Shown here piece after piece: positions 52,817-61,840 of a DNA stretch of 64,000 nt. The notes beneath the pieces were generated by a model. The model did not search any database. It was not told the DNA's origin and saw nothing but the letters and a program-made list of their open reading frames with translations. The translations under genes and the position numbers were made by a program. Location of the stretch: assembly GCF_947493125.1 (NCBI RefSeq), contig NZ_CANLQB010000002.1:372001-436000 (forward strand), given 5' to 3'. This DNA comes from an uncultured Roseobacter sp. GTDB taxonomy: Bacteria; Pseudomonadota; Alphaproteobacteria; Rhodobacterales; Rhodobacteraceae. The first letter of the stretch is position 1, and every line of letters begins with the position of its first letter.

Positions 52817-53509
52817 ATGGCCAAGCTCAAGATCATCCGCTGCAGGATTCAGAACGGTCAGATCAAGGAGCAGAAGGGGTCGTCGAACACCTTTGAAGCC
52901 ACGATCAACCCCCAGGATTATTCGCACACCTTCGGGCTGAAATACTCGGGCACCGGCGAGGGCAGCAGCAGCGCGAGTGCCGTGGGAAAATCGGCGCCGG
53001 TGGCGAAATTCGCCAGTTCTGAGGCGGAGAAGCTCAGCTTTTCCATCGTGCTCGACGGCACCGGTGTGGTGGCGGATGCGGCCAATACAACCGTCGCCAA
53101 GCAGGTCGATAAGCTGCGCGGCATCGCCTATGACTATGATGGCGACGAGCATGAGCCAACGCCGGTCAAGGTGGTTTGGGGCAAGGGCCTCAAGGCGTTT
53201 TACGGGCGGCTGACCTCTCTGAGCGTGGATTACAATCTCTTCCATCCCGATGGCACCGCGCTGCGGGCAAAGATCAAGCTGGATTTCGTCGAGGCCAAAA
53301 CGGACGCCGAGGAGGCCCGGGAGGCCAAGCGCAAGTCCCCCGATATGACCCATGTGATCCGTGTGCGCGAGGGCGATACGCTGCCGCTGCTCTGTCAGCG
53401 GGTCTACAAGGATGTGAGCAAATACCTGGAGATTGCGCGGATCAACGAGCTCGACACATTCCGCGACCTGGAGCCCAACACACTGTTGCGCTTCCCGCCG
53501 ATGCGATGA
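52817..53509 (+). CDS. eCIS baseplate hub protein with LysM domain (Pvc7-like)
   Basis: The 230-residue protein has an N-terminal domain with beta strands (about 1-165, starting AKLKIIRCRIQNGQIKEQKG) and a C-terminal LysM domain (about 177-228: VIRVREGDTLPLLCQRVYKD, then YLEIARINELDTFRDLEPN). T4 gp53 and PVC Pvc7 share this make-up; the protein connects tube and spike at the baseplate. It follows the DUF5908-like gene by three bases. Confidence 0.88.
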   Translation: MAKLKIIRCRIQNGQIKEQKGSSNTFEATINPQDYSHTFGLKYSGTGEGSSSASAVGKSAPVAKFASSEAEKLSFSIVLDGTGVVADAANTTVAKQVDKLRGIAYDYDGDEHEPTPVKVVWGKGLKAFYGRLTSLSVDYNLFHPDGTALRAKIKLDFVEAKTDAEEAREAKRKSPDMTHVIRVREGDTLPLLCQRVYKDVSKYLEIARINELDTFRDLEPNTLLRFPPMR

Positions 53510-53518
53510 GGATTGGCG

Positions 53519-55282
53519 ATGGCGGATAGTCCTCTCGACAACGCGGATGGGCCGATTTCGGTCACCATCAAGGTCGCGGGCAGCGCCATTGATGACGCGC
53601 TGCAAATCCTGCGCGTGCAGGTCGACAGCGCGGTGGGGCAGATCCCCGAGGCGCAGGTTGTGCTGCAAGCGGGCTCGATTGCGGAGAACGAGTTTCCCGA
53701 GGCCGATGGCAATGATTTCAAGATCGGATCGGAGATCTCTATCGCCGCGGCCTATGGCAGCGGCTCGGATCAGGATCTCTTCAAGGGGGTGATCGTCTCC
53801 AAGCGGATGCGGATCACGCGGGGCGCGCCCCGGCTGGAACTGGGCTGCATCGACAAGGCGGCGAAGCTGACCTACACGCGCAAATCTGCGCTCTATGAGG
53901 CGAAGAAAGACAGCGACGTGATGAGCCAGATCATCTCGGACGCTGGGCTGAGCGCGGATGTGAGTTCCACCACCGATACGGAGCGGGACATCCTGCGCTA
54001 CGCTTGCAGCGATTGGGGCTATCTGCGCAGCCTTTCCGACCGCGCGGGGCATGTGATCACGATCACCGGTGGCAAGGTCACCTCCAAGCCGCCGGCTACA
54101 TCGGAGGCGGCGGTGCTGGTCGTGACGCTGGGCGTCGATATCATCAGCTTCGATGCGCGGGTCGATGCGGAGATGAGCCTCAAGGGTGCGAAAGCATCTG
54201 CTTGGGATTCCAGCACACAGGAGGTTGCGGAGGGCACAGGGAAAACTCCAGCGGCGCCGGAGTGGGGCAATTACACGCCCTCCGCGCTCGCTGAAGTCTT
54301 GGGCGATCGGGAGTTTCACGTGAGCACCGCGCGCGAAGTGCCCTCGGCTGATCTGACGATCGCGACGAATGCGCGGACGCTGCGGACGGCACTGGCCTCG
54401 ATCCAGGGCGAGTGCACCTTCCAGGGCTCCGGCAAGGCGGTGCCTGGGGTGGTGATCGAGCTAGCGGGGTTGGGCGACCGGTTCAGCGGCGACGCCTATG
54501 TGAGCGGGGTGCGGCAACTCGTCGAGGAAGGGGCCTGGACCACCGAGGTGGCGCTGGGGCTGCCCGACAGCTGGAACGTGGATTCCGGGACCTTCGCCAG
54601 CGAGAGTGCGGCGGGCCTCGCGGCGCCGATCCACGGGTTGCAGGTGGGCACGGTGCTGCAGATCAATGAGGACCCCGACAGCAAGGCGCGCTTCAAGATC
54701 AGCCTGCCGATGGTGGCGGACCCGGCGCCGCAGGTCTGGGCGCGCTATGCCCAGCCCTATGCGACGAAGGAGGCAGGCTTTGAGTTCTACCCGGAAGTCG
54801 GAGACGAGGTGCTTGTGGGGTTCCTCAACGCCGATCCGAATGCGCCGGTGGTGCTGGGCTCGGTGCACAACGGCAAGGCCGCGCGGCCCGATGAGCCGAC
54901 AGCGGATAACTTCATCAAGCAGATCGTGACCAACCAGAAGATGAAGCTGATCTTTGATGACGAGAAGAAGATCATCACCATCGAAACCCCAGGTGGCCAT
55001 TCGGTCGTGATGGACGACGATGCAACCTCGATCACCCTGAAGGATTCCACCGGCAACAAGATCGAGATGGCCAGCGGCGGGATCAGCATAAACAGTCCCG
55101 GCGATATCACCCTGTCCGCCGATGGGGCGATCAGCATCGCGGCGACGACCGATGCCACCCTGACCGGCATGAATGTGACCGCCGAGGCCGACACGGCCTT
55201 TACCGGCAAGGGCGGGGCGACCGCCGAAGTCAGCGCCAGCGGTCAGATGACCGTCAAGGGCGGCATCGTGATGATCAACTAG
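53519..55282 (+). CDS. eCIS spike protein, VgrG/gp5-gp27-like (Pvc8)
   Basis: The 587-residue protein begins with a gp27-like part (about 1-330), goes on to an OB-fold/gp5-like part (LQINEDPDSKARFKISLPMV near 385, then EVGDEVLVGFLNADPNAPVV) and ends in a beta-helix-like repeat region (ISINSPGDITLSADGAISIA). It forms the trimeric spike. The ATG at 53519 follows GAGG; a TTG two codons before is the alternative. It is followed by the PAAR tip gene. VgrG is also found in type VI secretion, but the surrounding genes are eCIS. Confidence 0.92.
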   Translation: MADSPLDNADGPISVTIKVAGSAIDDALQILRVQVDSAVGQIPEAQVVLQAGSIAENEFPEADGNDFKIGSEISIAAAYGSGSDQDLFKGVIVSKRMRITRGAPRLELGCIDKAAKLTYTRKSALYEAKKDSDVMSQIISDAGLSADVSSTTDTERDILRYACSDWGYLRSLSDRAGHVITITGGKVTSKPPATSEAAVLVVTLGVDIISFDARVDAEMSLKGAKASAWDSSTQEVAEGTGKTPAAPEWGNYTPSALAEVLGDREFHVSTAREVPSADLTIATNARTLRTALASIQGECTFQGSGKAVPGVVIELAGLGDRFSGDAYVSGVRQLVEEGAWTTEVALGLPDSWNVDSGTFASESAAGLAAPIHGLQVGTVLQINEDPDSKARFKISLPMVADPAPQVWARYAQPYATKEAGFEFYPEVGDEVLVGFLNADPNAPVVLGSVHNGKAARPDEPTADNFIKQIVTNQKMKLIFDDEKKIITIETPGGHSVVMDDDATSITLKDSTGNKIEMASGGISINSPGDITLSADGAISIAATTDATLTGMNVTAEADTAFTGKGGATAEVSASGQMTVKGGIVMIN

Positions 55283-55291
55283 GAGGAACAG

Positions 55292-55582
55292 ATGCCACCA
55301 GCCGCACGACTGACCGATATGCAGACCTGTCCGATGGTGACCGGCGTGGTGCCGCATGTAGGCGGGCCAGTCATCGGGCCGGGCGAGGCGACCGTTCTGA
55401 TCGTGAGCCTGCCCGCCGCTGTTGTCGGCGACAATTGCACTTGCGTGGGACCGCCCGCGACCATCGTGAAGGGCTCAGCCACGGTGATGATCGGCGGCAA
55501 GCCCGCGGCGCGCATGGGCGACACGACTTCGCACGGCGGCAGCATCGTCGCGGGCGCTCCAACCGTGATCATCGGAGGGTAA
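55292..55582 (+). CDS. PAAR-domain spike tip protein
   Basis: The 96-residue protein is a single PAAR domain: the N-terminal MPPAARLTDMQTC, then several zinc-ligand-bearing turns (CTCVGPPATIVKGSATVMIG) and GKPAARMGDTTSHGGSIVAG, the PAAR name motif. It caps the VgrG-like spike with a sharp tip. AGGAGG lies before the ATG. It carries no toxin extension. Confidence 0.95.
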   Translation: MPPAARLTDMQTCPMVTGVVPHVGGPVIGPGEATVLIVSLPAAVVGDNCTCVGPPATIVKGSATVMIGGKPAARMGDTTSHGGSIVAGAPTVIIGG

Positions 55583-55583
55583 G

Positions 55584-56021
55584 ATGGCAGACGCAGACCC
55601 TTCCTTCCTCGGGCGCGGTTGGGCTTTCCCACCCGCGTTTGACAGCGGCACCGGGCAGGCGAAGCTGGTGCAGGCCGAGGAGGACATCGTCGAGAGCGTC
55701 CGCATCCTGATGGAGACGCGGCCCGGCGAGCGCGTGATGCACCCGACCTATGGCTGTCGCCTGCATGATCTGGTGTTCGAGCCGATGGATGGCGAGACTG
55801 AAGCCGAGATCGAGGTGGCGATCCGCCGCGCGATCCTGTTCTTCGAGCCGCGCATCAAGATTGGCGAGATTGCGGTGGATATCCAGAACGCGCTGGAAGG
55901 GCACCTTGGTGTCACGCTGAGCTATACGGTGATCGAGACCAACGAGCGGCACAACATGGTCTTTCCCTTCTACATCACCGAGGGCACCCTGGTGTCGCAA
56001 AAGCCGGTGCCCGCAGCGTGA
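55584..56021 (+). CDS. eCIS baseplate wedge protein, gp25-like (Pvc9)
   Basis: The 145-residue protein matches the GPW/gp25 family: GWAFPPAFDSGTGQAKLVQA, then ILMETRPGERVMHPTYGCRL and the acidic VAIRRAILFFEPRIKIGEIA. It nucleates sheath polymerisation at the baseplate. It overlaps the following lipoprotein gene by four bases (GTGA). Confidence 0.94.
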   Translation: MADADPSFLGRGWAFPPAFDSGTGQAKLVQAEEDIVESVRILMETRPGERVMHPTYGCRLHDLVFEPMDGETEAEIEVAIRRAILFFEPRIKIGEIAVDIQNALEGHLGVTLSYTVIETNERHNMVFPFYITEGTLVSQKPVPAA

Positions 56022-56929
56022 GGCTGATGGGCGCATATCTGGCGCTTGGGCTGCTTGCGGGCTGTGGCGCGGTGGAGGCGGTGCAGACCAGCAAGACCTT
56101 CGAACTGCTGGGCCTCGCGCCGGATGATCCCTGCGTGGTCACGCGCCGCGAGGGCAAGCGGCTCGCGGGCTCCTACCTGCGGCAGGCCGCGGCCTCCGAG
56201 GGGAGCGAGGTGTTCTTTGTCACCGGCAAAAGCTCGCGCCAGGGGTTGCCCCGCAATCTGGAATTCAACGATCTGACCGTGCGCCGGATTCGTCCGACGG
56301 GCGAGGGCCCGCTGGAAGGGGCGCGGCGGTCGGTGGCGACGCCCATTCAGGGCATTGGCGTCTCGGGCGCCTTGCCCGCCGCCTATACGCTCGCCTATCG
56401 CGCGGAGCGGATCGACTATGAAGGCCCGGTGGTCGTAGGGCCCAGCCCGACGGGATTTGAAATCCCCACCACGGGGCAGGTGGTCTATGAAGGCGATGTG
56501 CAGCTGACGCTCACCACGGCGACGGCCGAGGGGACCACCGAGACCGTGCAGCTCGCCAAGTTCATCACCGAGATTGGCTATGGCTCGCAGCAGGCGCGGT
56601 TCTCCATCGACACCAGCGGCGCCGGTCTGCCCTTTGACGGGGTGCGATGGACGCGGCTGGGCATCTGCGGCACGCGGGTAACAAGCTCGGGCCAGGGGCA
56701 GGTGCTGTTCGTCGCGGCGGACGGGTCGCGCGCGGTGCCGTTTCAGGCGGGCCGGGACGCCACACCGATTCGCGCTTTACTAGAATCATCACAGTTTGCG
56801 AGCGAGGATCGTCCGGGGCCACCGGACAGCTATGGGGGAACTTTTGTGATTGCGGGCGACATCGGCACCCTGACCGGCGTCTTCATTGCAACACAATCAA
56901 AAAGTGAGGTGAATACCGACCCGTTATGA
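56018..56929 (+). CDS. Predicted lipoprotein in the eCIS operon
   Basis: The 303-residue protein has a lipoprotein signal (LALGLLAGC, C16 lipidated), a middle with beta strands (about 60-200) and a C-terminal domain ending in YGGTFVIAGDIGTLTGVFIA. No family was recognised. The GTG overlaps the gp25 stop; the ATG at 56027 is an alternative that keeps the lipobox. A lipoprotein inside an eCIS structural operon is unusual, because the particle is assembled in the cytosol. It may tether particles to the membrane, which is inference. Confidence 0.72.
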   Translation: MRLMGAYLALGLLAGCGAVEAVQTSKTFELLGLAPDDPCVVTRREGKRLAGSYLRQAAASEGSEVFFVTGKSSRQGLPRNLEFNDLTVRRIRPTGEGPLEGARRSVATPIQGIGVSGALPAAYTLAYRAERIDYEGPVVVGPSPTGFEIPTTGQVVYEGDVQLTLTTATAEGTTETVQLAKFITEIGYGSQQARFSIDTSGAGLPFDGVRWTRLGICGTRVTSSGQGQVLFVAADGSRAVPFQAGRDATPIRALLESSQFASEDRPGPPDSYGGTFVIAGDIGTLTGVFIATQSKSEVNTDPL

Positions 56930-57035
56930 GGGCGCACGGCGCGGTTTTGCTTGCGTCTGTCACATGGGGTCATAGAGTTGCAGGGGCTCTGCTTTTCTCA
57001 ACTGTTTATGATTGCTCACGTTTTCGCGGTCCGGG

Positions 57036-60000
57036 GTGGCCGTTTCTTTTGAATTGCCAAAGGTGTCGATAGCTGCCGTGCATCGGAAATGGGACGATAT
57101 TCTTGTAACACCAGGGTCGCTGTGCAGTGACCGCCTGCCGCCTGCGCTGGCTGAGGACCGGCGCGACGTACGGCCCGAAACGCTGGCCGAGGCCTTCTGC
57201 AAGGCGGGGCGCCGGTTGCACGCTAAAGATGTGCCGCAAGGTGTGCTCGATAAACGCTCTGGGCCCTGGGTGCGGCTCTTCCGGGCGGAGCCGGCCTATA
57301 CCTATTCGGAGCTGATTGCCTTTAACGTGCACCATGCGGCCTTTGCCTTTGACCGGGCAATTGAGACTGATCCGGAGGAGGCAGGCCAGCTCATCTGGGA
57401 GCTGGCGCGGCAGCTCAAGGACTGGATCGCGCGATTGCCGGTGCGCCAGCCGTCGCAGTTTTCCAAGCAGGTGCAGCAGCTCAATGCCGAGGCCGATCTG
57501 GAGGCGCGGCTGGAGACATTGGCGGGCGTGGCGCCCACCGGGGTGATGCGTGTCATTCGCAGCACCACGCCAATCATCAGCCGCCGCCGGGGCGATGCGT
57601 TGTCGCAGGCGCGGGCGCTGTTGACGGCGTACCGTTCGACCCATGCGCTGTTGCGCAATGCGGTGGAGACGCTGCGGCCCCATGCTTTGGCGGCATTTGA
57701 GGCGCGCATCAAGTCGGGGGATATGGATCCGTCGCTGGGGTTGCTGATCGCGGAGTTGCGGGCGGCCTTGCTGGTCGACGGGGCGATCAACGATGTGGTC
57801 GAGCGGGTCGTGCAGTTCTACTATCAGGACATCATCGGACAGACCCCGGCGCGCGCCTCACCCGAGCGGGTGCTCTTGCATCTGGGCGCAGGGCGGCAGG
57901 CGTTGGTGGTGCCGGATAGTGCGCGGCTGACGGCGCGCAAGGCGGACAACACGGTGCAGAGTTTCGCGACCGAAGCGCCGGTGCATGTGAGCTCATCGCA
58001 GCTCAAATCGGTGGCGACGCTGACCTATGAGACCGACCCGCAGATTTCCTTCAACGCGGAGCTGGGCGGCATCACCGGGCTGCAGGTGACCCATTGGCAG
58101 CCGGGGGCCGAGGTGCCCCTTGACCAGCCGGGTATCGAGGCCGCGGGGCAGGGGGTCTTTGGCGTTGGCACGATGGGGCCGGCGCGCATGGGGCTCGACA
58201 TCAGCTCGCCCATGCTGGCGCTGGCGCAGGGGCAGCGGCGCATCACCATGTCGCTGAACCTTCAACGCGCCTCTGGGCTGCCCGCGCTACCGGAACCAGT
58301 TGAGACCGGCGCGGTCTCTGAGGATGGGTTGGCCGGGGCAGAGACGCTCGTCACACTGCAGTCGGACCCCGCGCTGGTGCAGGCCTTTCACCCCGACCGG
58401 CCGCAGCGGGGCCTGTTGCGCATCGCCAGGGAGGCCGAGCAGATGGCGGCCGAGGCTGGCCAGACCATCTGTCTCAGCGGGCTCTACCATTGTCTCGCGA
58501 CGCAGGTTGAGACGGCGGATCAGCTGCGCCTGCTGCTGGGTCGGGTTGTGACGCTCTGCCTGATTGAGCGGGTGCCGTTTCCGAGCGGGGCGTTTCGGAG
58601 CCTGCTGAACACACTGATCGGCACGCATCACAAGGCGCTCTCCGAAGGGGTGCGGCAGGTGGCGCGGGACGGCGGTGCGCCAGGCTCGATGATCCTCGAT
58701 CTCTTTGCCGAGGGGCAGGAGACGCTGACGCCGGAGGATCTGTTCCAGAAGCTTTTGGGCGATGCTTTCGAGGCGACGCTCAGCACCAAGGATGGCCCGA
58801 TCCGCGCCGCGGTCACCCAGGTGCTGCCGTCGATGCAGACCGGCGTGGCGGGCATGACGCTGGTGCTGGAGCTGACCTCGGGCATGCCGGAGATTGCGGC
58901 GGGCGAGGGCATGCCCGCGCCCACGCTTTTTTTGCGCAACGCGGCCAACCCGCGGATCTGCCCGGTGTCGTTCTTTGAAAGCTATACGCTCGAATCCATC
59001 GGCATCGAGGTCACGGTTGCCGGCATGCAAAAACTGCGGGCCTGGTCGGATGACGGCCCGCTTGCGGTGGACCAGTCCTTCCTACCCTTCGGCGCCCGCC
59101 CGCAGGATGGTGCCACCTTCATCGTGGCCAGTCCGGAGATGGCGCAGAAGCCGGTGACCGAGATCGGGGTGGAGCTGGTCTGGGCCGACCGGCCCGATCC
59201 TCTGGGTGGGTTCGAGGCCCATTACAAGGATTATGCGGGCAAACCGGACACGCCACAGCCAACCCTCTCGGTGAGCTATCTCAGTGGGGACGGCTGGAAG
59301 CCGGTGGCCGAACCCGAATTGCCGCTGTTCGAGACGGAGCCGGTCACGGGCGAGCTGATGGCCGAGCGCAGCTTTGGCGGGCGCGTCAAGGGCCATTCGG
59401 TGCGGGCTACCGGCCGGGTGCGGCCCGAGATGTTTGCGGCGCGCCAGAGCCTGCCCGCAGGTGCCGTGCGCCTGTCGCTGATGGGTACGGCGGGTGGATT
59501 TCATGCAGACCAGTACCCGCTGGCGCTGGTCGAGGCGATGCGGCCTCGGCTCATGCCATTTGGCGAGCGTAAGATCCCGCCGCCGCCGTTCGTGCCCAAG
59601 ATCGATGTGTTTTCGCTGTACTACACGGCGCAGGCGACGATCGAGGTGAACGCGCCGGATGCGGCCAACCCTGGCGAGCGCATCATCCAAATCAACCCCT
59701 TCGGACAGGTCGAGGTTTTCCCCAAGAGGATGCTGCGCGAGATCGGGCTCTTTCCGCCCCGGCTGGGCTATGGGCATCTCTTCCTACATCTGACGGGTGA
59801 TCAGGCCACGGGGCCTGTGCCGCTGCTCTTCAATATGGCCGAGAGCGGGCATCTGCGGCTTGTGCCGCGGCCCAACCCGGTGAAGTGGTACTACCTCGCC
59901 GCCCATGGCTGGGCCGAGCTGCCGGATACGGCGATCTCCTCGGATACCACCTCGGGGCTGATGCGGTCGGGGCTGGTGATGGTCGATCTGCCGGAGGACG

Positions 60001-61004
60001 CCGCCGCGCATTCGCCCGAGATGCCGGAGGGTGGTGTGTGGATGGCGGCGGTGGCGACCGAGCCGGACCTCAGCGCCTTCCCGACGCTCGCGGGGCTGCA
60101 GACCAACGGGGTCTGGGCGCGCTGCACCGACGAGAGTTACCACGGGCAGGACCGCGACCGGGTCTGGACCTTTGATCCGGCGCAGCCGGGGGTGGCGTCG
60201 ATCACCGAAATCCCCACGCCGGCCGAGGTGCGCCCGCCTGAGCAGCGCGACGCCTTCGTGGCGCGGGTGTCGGAACGGCTGCGCCATCGCAAACGCGCTG
60301 TGACCCCGTGGGACGTGGAACGGCTGGTGCTCGACGCCTTCCCAGAGGTCTGGATGGCGAAATGCCTCGCAGGCATGCGGCGCGACGACCCGGACCCGGC
60401 GCCGGGGCAGGCGATGCTGGTGGTCGTGCGGCAACCGCCCAGCGAGCCCTCGGCGCAGATGTTTGACGTTGGTACCTTGCAGCGCATCCGAGACTATGTG
60501 CAGGCGCATGCCTCGGGCTTTGCCGAGATCGAGGTCGCAAACCCCGCCTATGACCGGCTCTATGTGCGCGCGAAGCTGGCCTTTGACCCGTATCGCGACG
60601 ACGGGGCGATGGCGCAACGGCTGCAGCGCGATCTGCGGCGGTATCTGTCGGTCTGGACCGCGCCGCCGACGCTGGGCCGGTTCGGCTGGTCGATCAATCT
60701 GAAGATGCTGAACGCCTACGTGAACGATCTGGAATACGTGCGCGGCGTCACCGATTTCTCGCTCCTGCATCTGGCGGCGGATGATGCGGGCGCGCATGTG
60801 CTGCTCGATTCCGCGCAAGGAGATTGGCGTGGCACGATCGGGCCGGTGCTCCGCGGTTCGCGGCCCTGGAGTCTGCCTCTCTCAGCACGGGAACACGCGC
60901 TGACCATCGTGCAGGCGACGCAGACCGAGACACCGGTGCAGAGCGGCATCGGGCGCTTGTCGGTGGGCGACAATCTCATCGTCGGGCAAAGGAGTCCCTC
61001 GTGA
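57036..61004 (+). CDS. Very large eCIS baseplate protein with J-like C-terminus (Pvc11-like)
   Basis: From the GTG at 57036 the protein has 1322 residues. The C-terminal third shows baseplate-J features: VARVSERLRHRKRAVTPWDV, then ERLVLDAFPEVWMAKCL, LRRYLSVWTAPPTLGRFGWS and DLEYVRGVTDFSLLHL. The N-terminal two thirds are helical (about 1-270) and then beta-rich, without a recognised family. Start choice is weak: a TTG at 57012 is in frame too, and neither has a clear ribosome site. It is the largest gene in the window and builds the baseplate wedges with gp25 and the next gene but one. Confidence 0.85.
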   Translation: MAVSFELPKVSIAAVHRKWDDILVTPGSLCSDRLPPALAEDRRDVRPETLAEAFCKAGRRLHAKDVPQGVLDKRSGPWVRLFRAEPAYTYSELIAFNVHHAAFAFDRAIETDPEEAGQLIWELARQLKDWIARLPVRQPSQFSKQVQQLNAEADLEARLETLAGVAPTGVMRVIRSTTPIISRRRGDALSQARALLTAYRSTHALLRNAVETLRPHALAAFEARIKSGDMDPSLGLLIAELRAALLVDGAINDVVERVVQFYYQDIIGQTPARASPERVLLHLGAGRQALVVPDSARLTARKADNTVQSFATEAPVHVSSSQLKSVATLTYETDPQISFNAELGGITGLQVTHWQPGAEVPLDQPGIEAAGQGVFGVGTMGPARMGLDISSPMLALAQGQRRITMSLNLQRASGLPALPEPVETGAVSEDGLAGAETLVTLQSDPALVQAFHPDRPQRGLLRIAREAEQMAAEAGQTICLSGLYHCLATQVETADQLRLLLGRVVTLCLIERVPFPSGAFRSLLNTLIGTHHKALSEGVRQVARDGGAPGSMILDLFAEGQETLTPEDLFQKLLGDAFEATLSTKDGPIRAAVTQVLPSMQTGVAGMTLVLELTSGMPEIAAGEGMPAPTLFLRNAANPRICPVSFFESYTLESIGIEVTVAGMQKLRAWSDDGPLAVDQSFLPFGARPQDGATFIVASPEMAQKPVTEIGVELVWADRPDPLGGFEAHYKDYAGKPDTPQPTLSVSYLSGDGWKPVAEPELPLFETEPVTGELMAERSFGGRVKGHSVRATGRVRPEMFAARQSLPAGAVRLSLMGTAGGFHADQYPLALVEAMRPRLMPFGERKIPPPPFVPKIDVFSLYYTAQATIEVNAPDAANPGERIIQINPFGQVEVFPKRMLREIGLFPPRLGYGHLFLHLTGDQATGPVPLLFNMAESGHLRLVPRPNPVKWYYLAAHGWAELPDTAISSDTTSGLMRSGLVMVDLPEDAAAHSPEMPEGGVWMAAVATEPDLSAFPTLAGLQTNGVWARCTDESYHGQDRDRVWTFDPAQPGVASITEIPTPAEVRPPEQRDAFVARVSERLRHRKRAVTPWDVERLVLDAFPEVWMAKCLAGMRRDDPDPAPGQAMLVVVRQPPSEPSAQMFDVGTLQRIRDYVQAHASGFAEIEVANPAYDRLYVRAKLAFDPYRDDGAMAQRLQRDLRRYLSVWTAPPTLGRFGWSINLKMLNAYVNDLEYVRGVTDFSLLHLAADDAGAHVLLDSAQGDWRGTIGPVLRGSRPWSLPLSAREHALTIVQATQTETPVQSGIGRLSVGDNLIVGQRSPS

Positions 61005-61840
61005 CCAAACAGGATCGCACCACTCTGAAATCGTTCTTTCGCGATGGGGCGCTGCCCACGGCGCGCGAATATCGCGACTTGATCGACAGCAGCGTGAACC
61101 AGGTCGAGGACGGCTTTGCCAAGACGCCGGGAGACGGGCTGCAGTTAAATTCCGTGGGCACGTCGCTGCGGATCATGAGCTTTTACAAAGGGCTCGGGGC
61201 ACCACGCGCGTCCTGGGTCATGGAACATGGCAAGGCTGAGGGCGCGCTGCATCTGCGGCCCGAACCCTCGCTGTTGGATGACCCCGCGGCACCTGGCGCA
61301 CCGCCGCAACCGCTGGGCCTCTGTCTGACAGCGGATGGGCGCACGGGGTTGAACACGGACGCGCCTGACTGGCGGCTGGATGTGGATGGCGTGGCGCGGA
61401 TGGGCGGGCGCATCGGCGTGCAGTCCACCGATATTCCGCATGTGCCCGCCGACGGCAAATGGCATGACATCACGCCTGATATCACCGGCTGTCAGGCCTT
61501 TGAGGTCATGGCGGGCGTCGGCGGCACGCCGCGCACCGGGCGCTATTCGATGCTGCATGCGATTGCGATGAACGCGTTTCACCCGCGCAACCCGATCCTG
61601 AACTGGCTGTTCCGGCGGCGCAGCATCCGCGCGCAGACCGCCGTATACGGCAGCTATGCGGACCGGCTAAAGCTGCGCTGGGTCGCAGGCGAGGGGCGGC
61701 ATTTCTTCAAGCTGCAGATCCGCTCGAACGCGCGGTTCGGCAAGGGCATGGTGATCCGCTATGGGCTCACGCGGTTATGGTTCGACACGACCATGGGTGG
61801 CTCGCGCGGTGAGGGCGACCGAGACGAGGGGCTGTTGTGA
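61001..61840 (+). CDS. eCIS tail-fibre-like accessory protein
   Basis: The 279-residue protein begins with a motif seen at the start of many tail-fibre proteins (LKSFFRDGALPTAREYRDLI, then DSSVNQVEDG). A middle part LGLCLTADGRTGLNTDAPDW and a C-terminal globular part (about 160-279: WHDITPDITGCQAFEVMAGV) follow. AAAGGAG lies six bases before the GTG. It may give host or surface recognition or attach the fibre. Named families beyond the N-terminal motif were not recognised. Confidence 0.7.
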   Translation: MTKQDRTTLKSFFRDGALPTAREYRDLIDSSVNQVEDGFAKTPGDGLQLNSVGTSLRIMSFYKGLGAPRASWVMEHGKAEGALHLRPEPSLLDDPAAPGAPPQPLGLCLTADGRTGLNTDAPDWRLDVDGVARMGGRIGVQSTDIPHVPADGKWHDITPDITGCQAFEVMAGVGGTPRTGRYSMLHAIAMNAFHPRNPILNWLFRRRSIRAQTAVYGSYADRLKLRWVAGEGRHFFKLQIRSNARFGKGMVIRYGLTRLWFDTTMGGSRGEGDRDEGLL

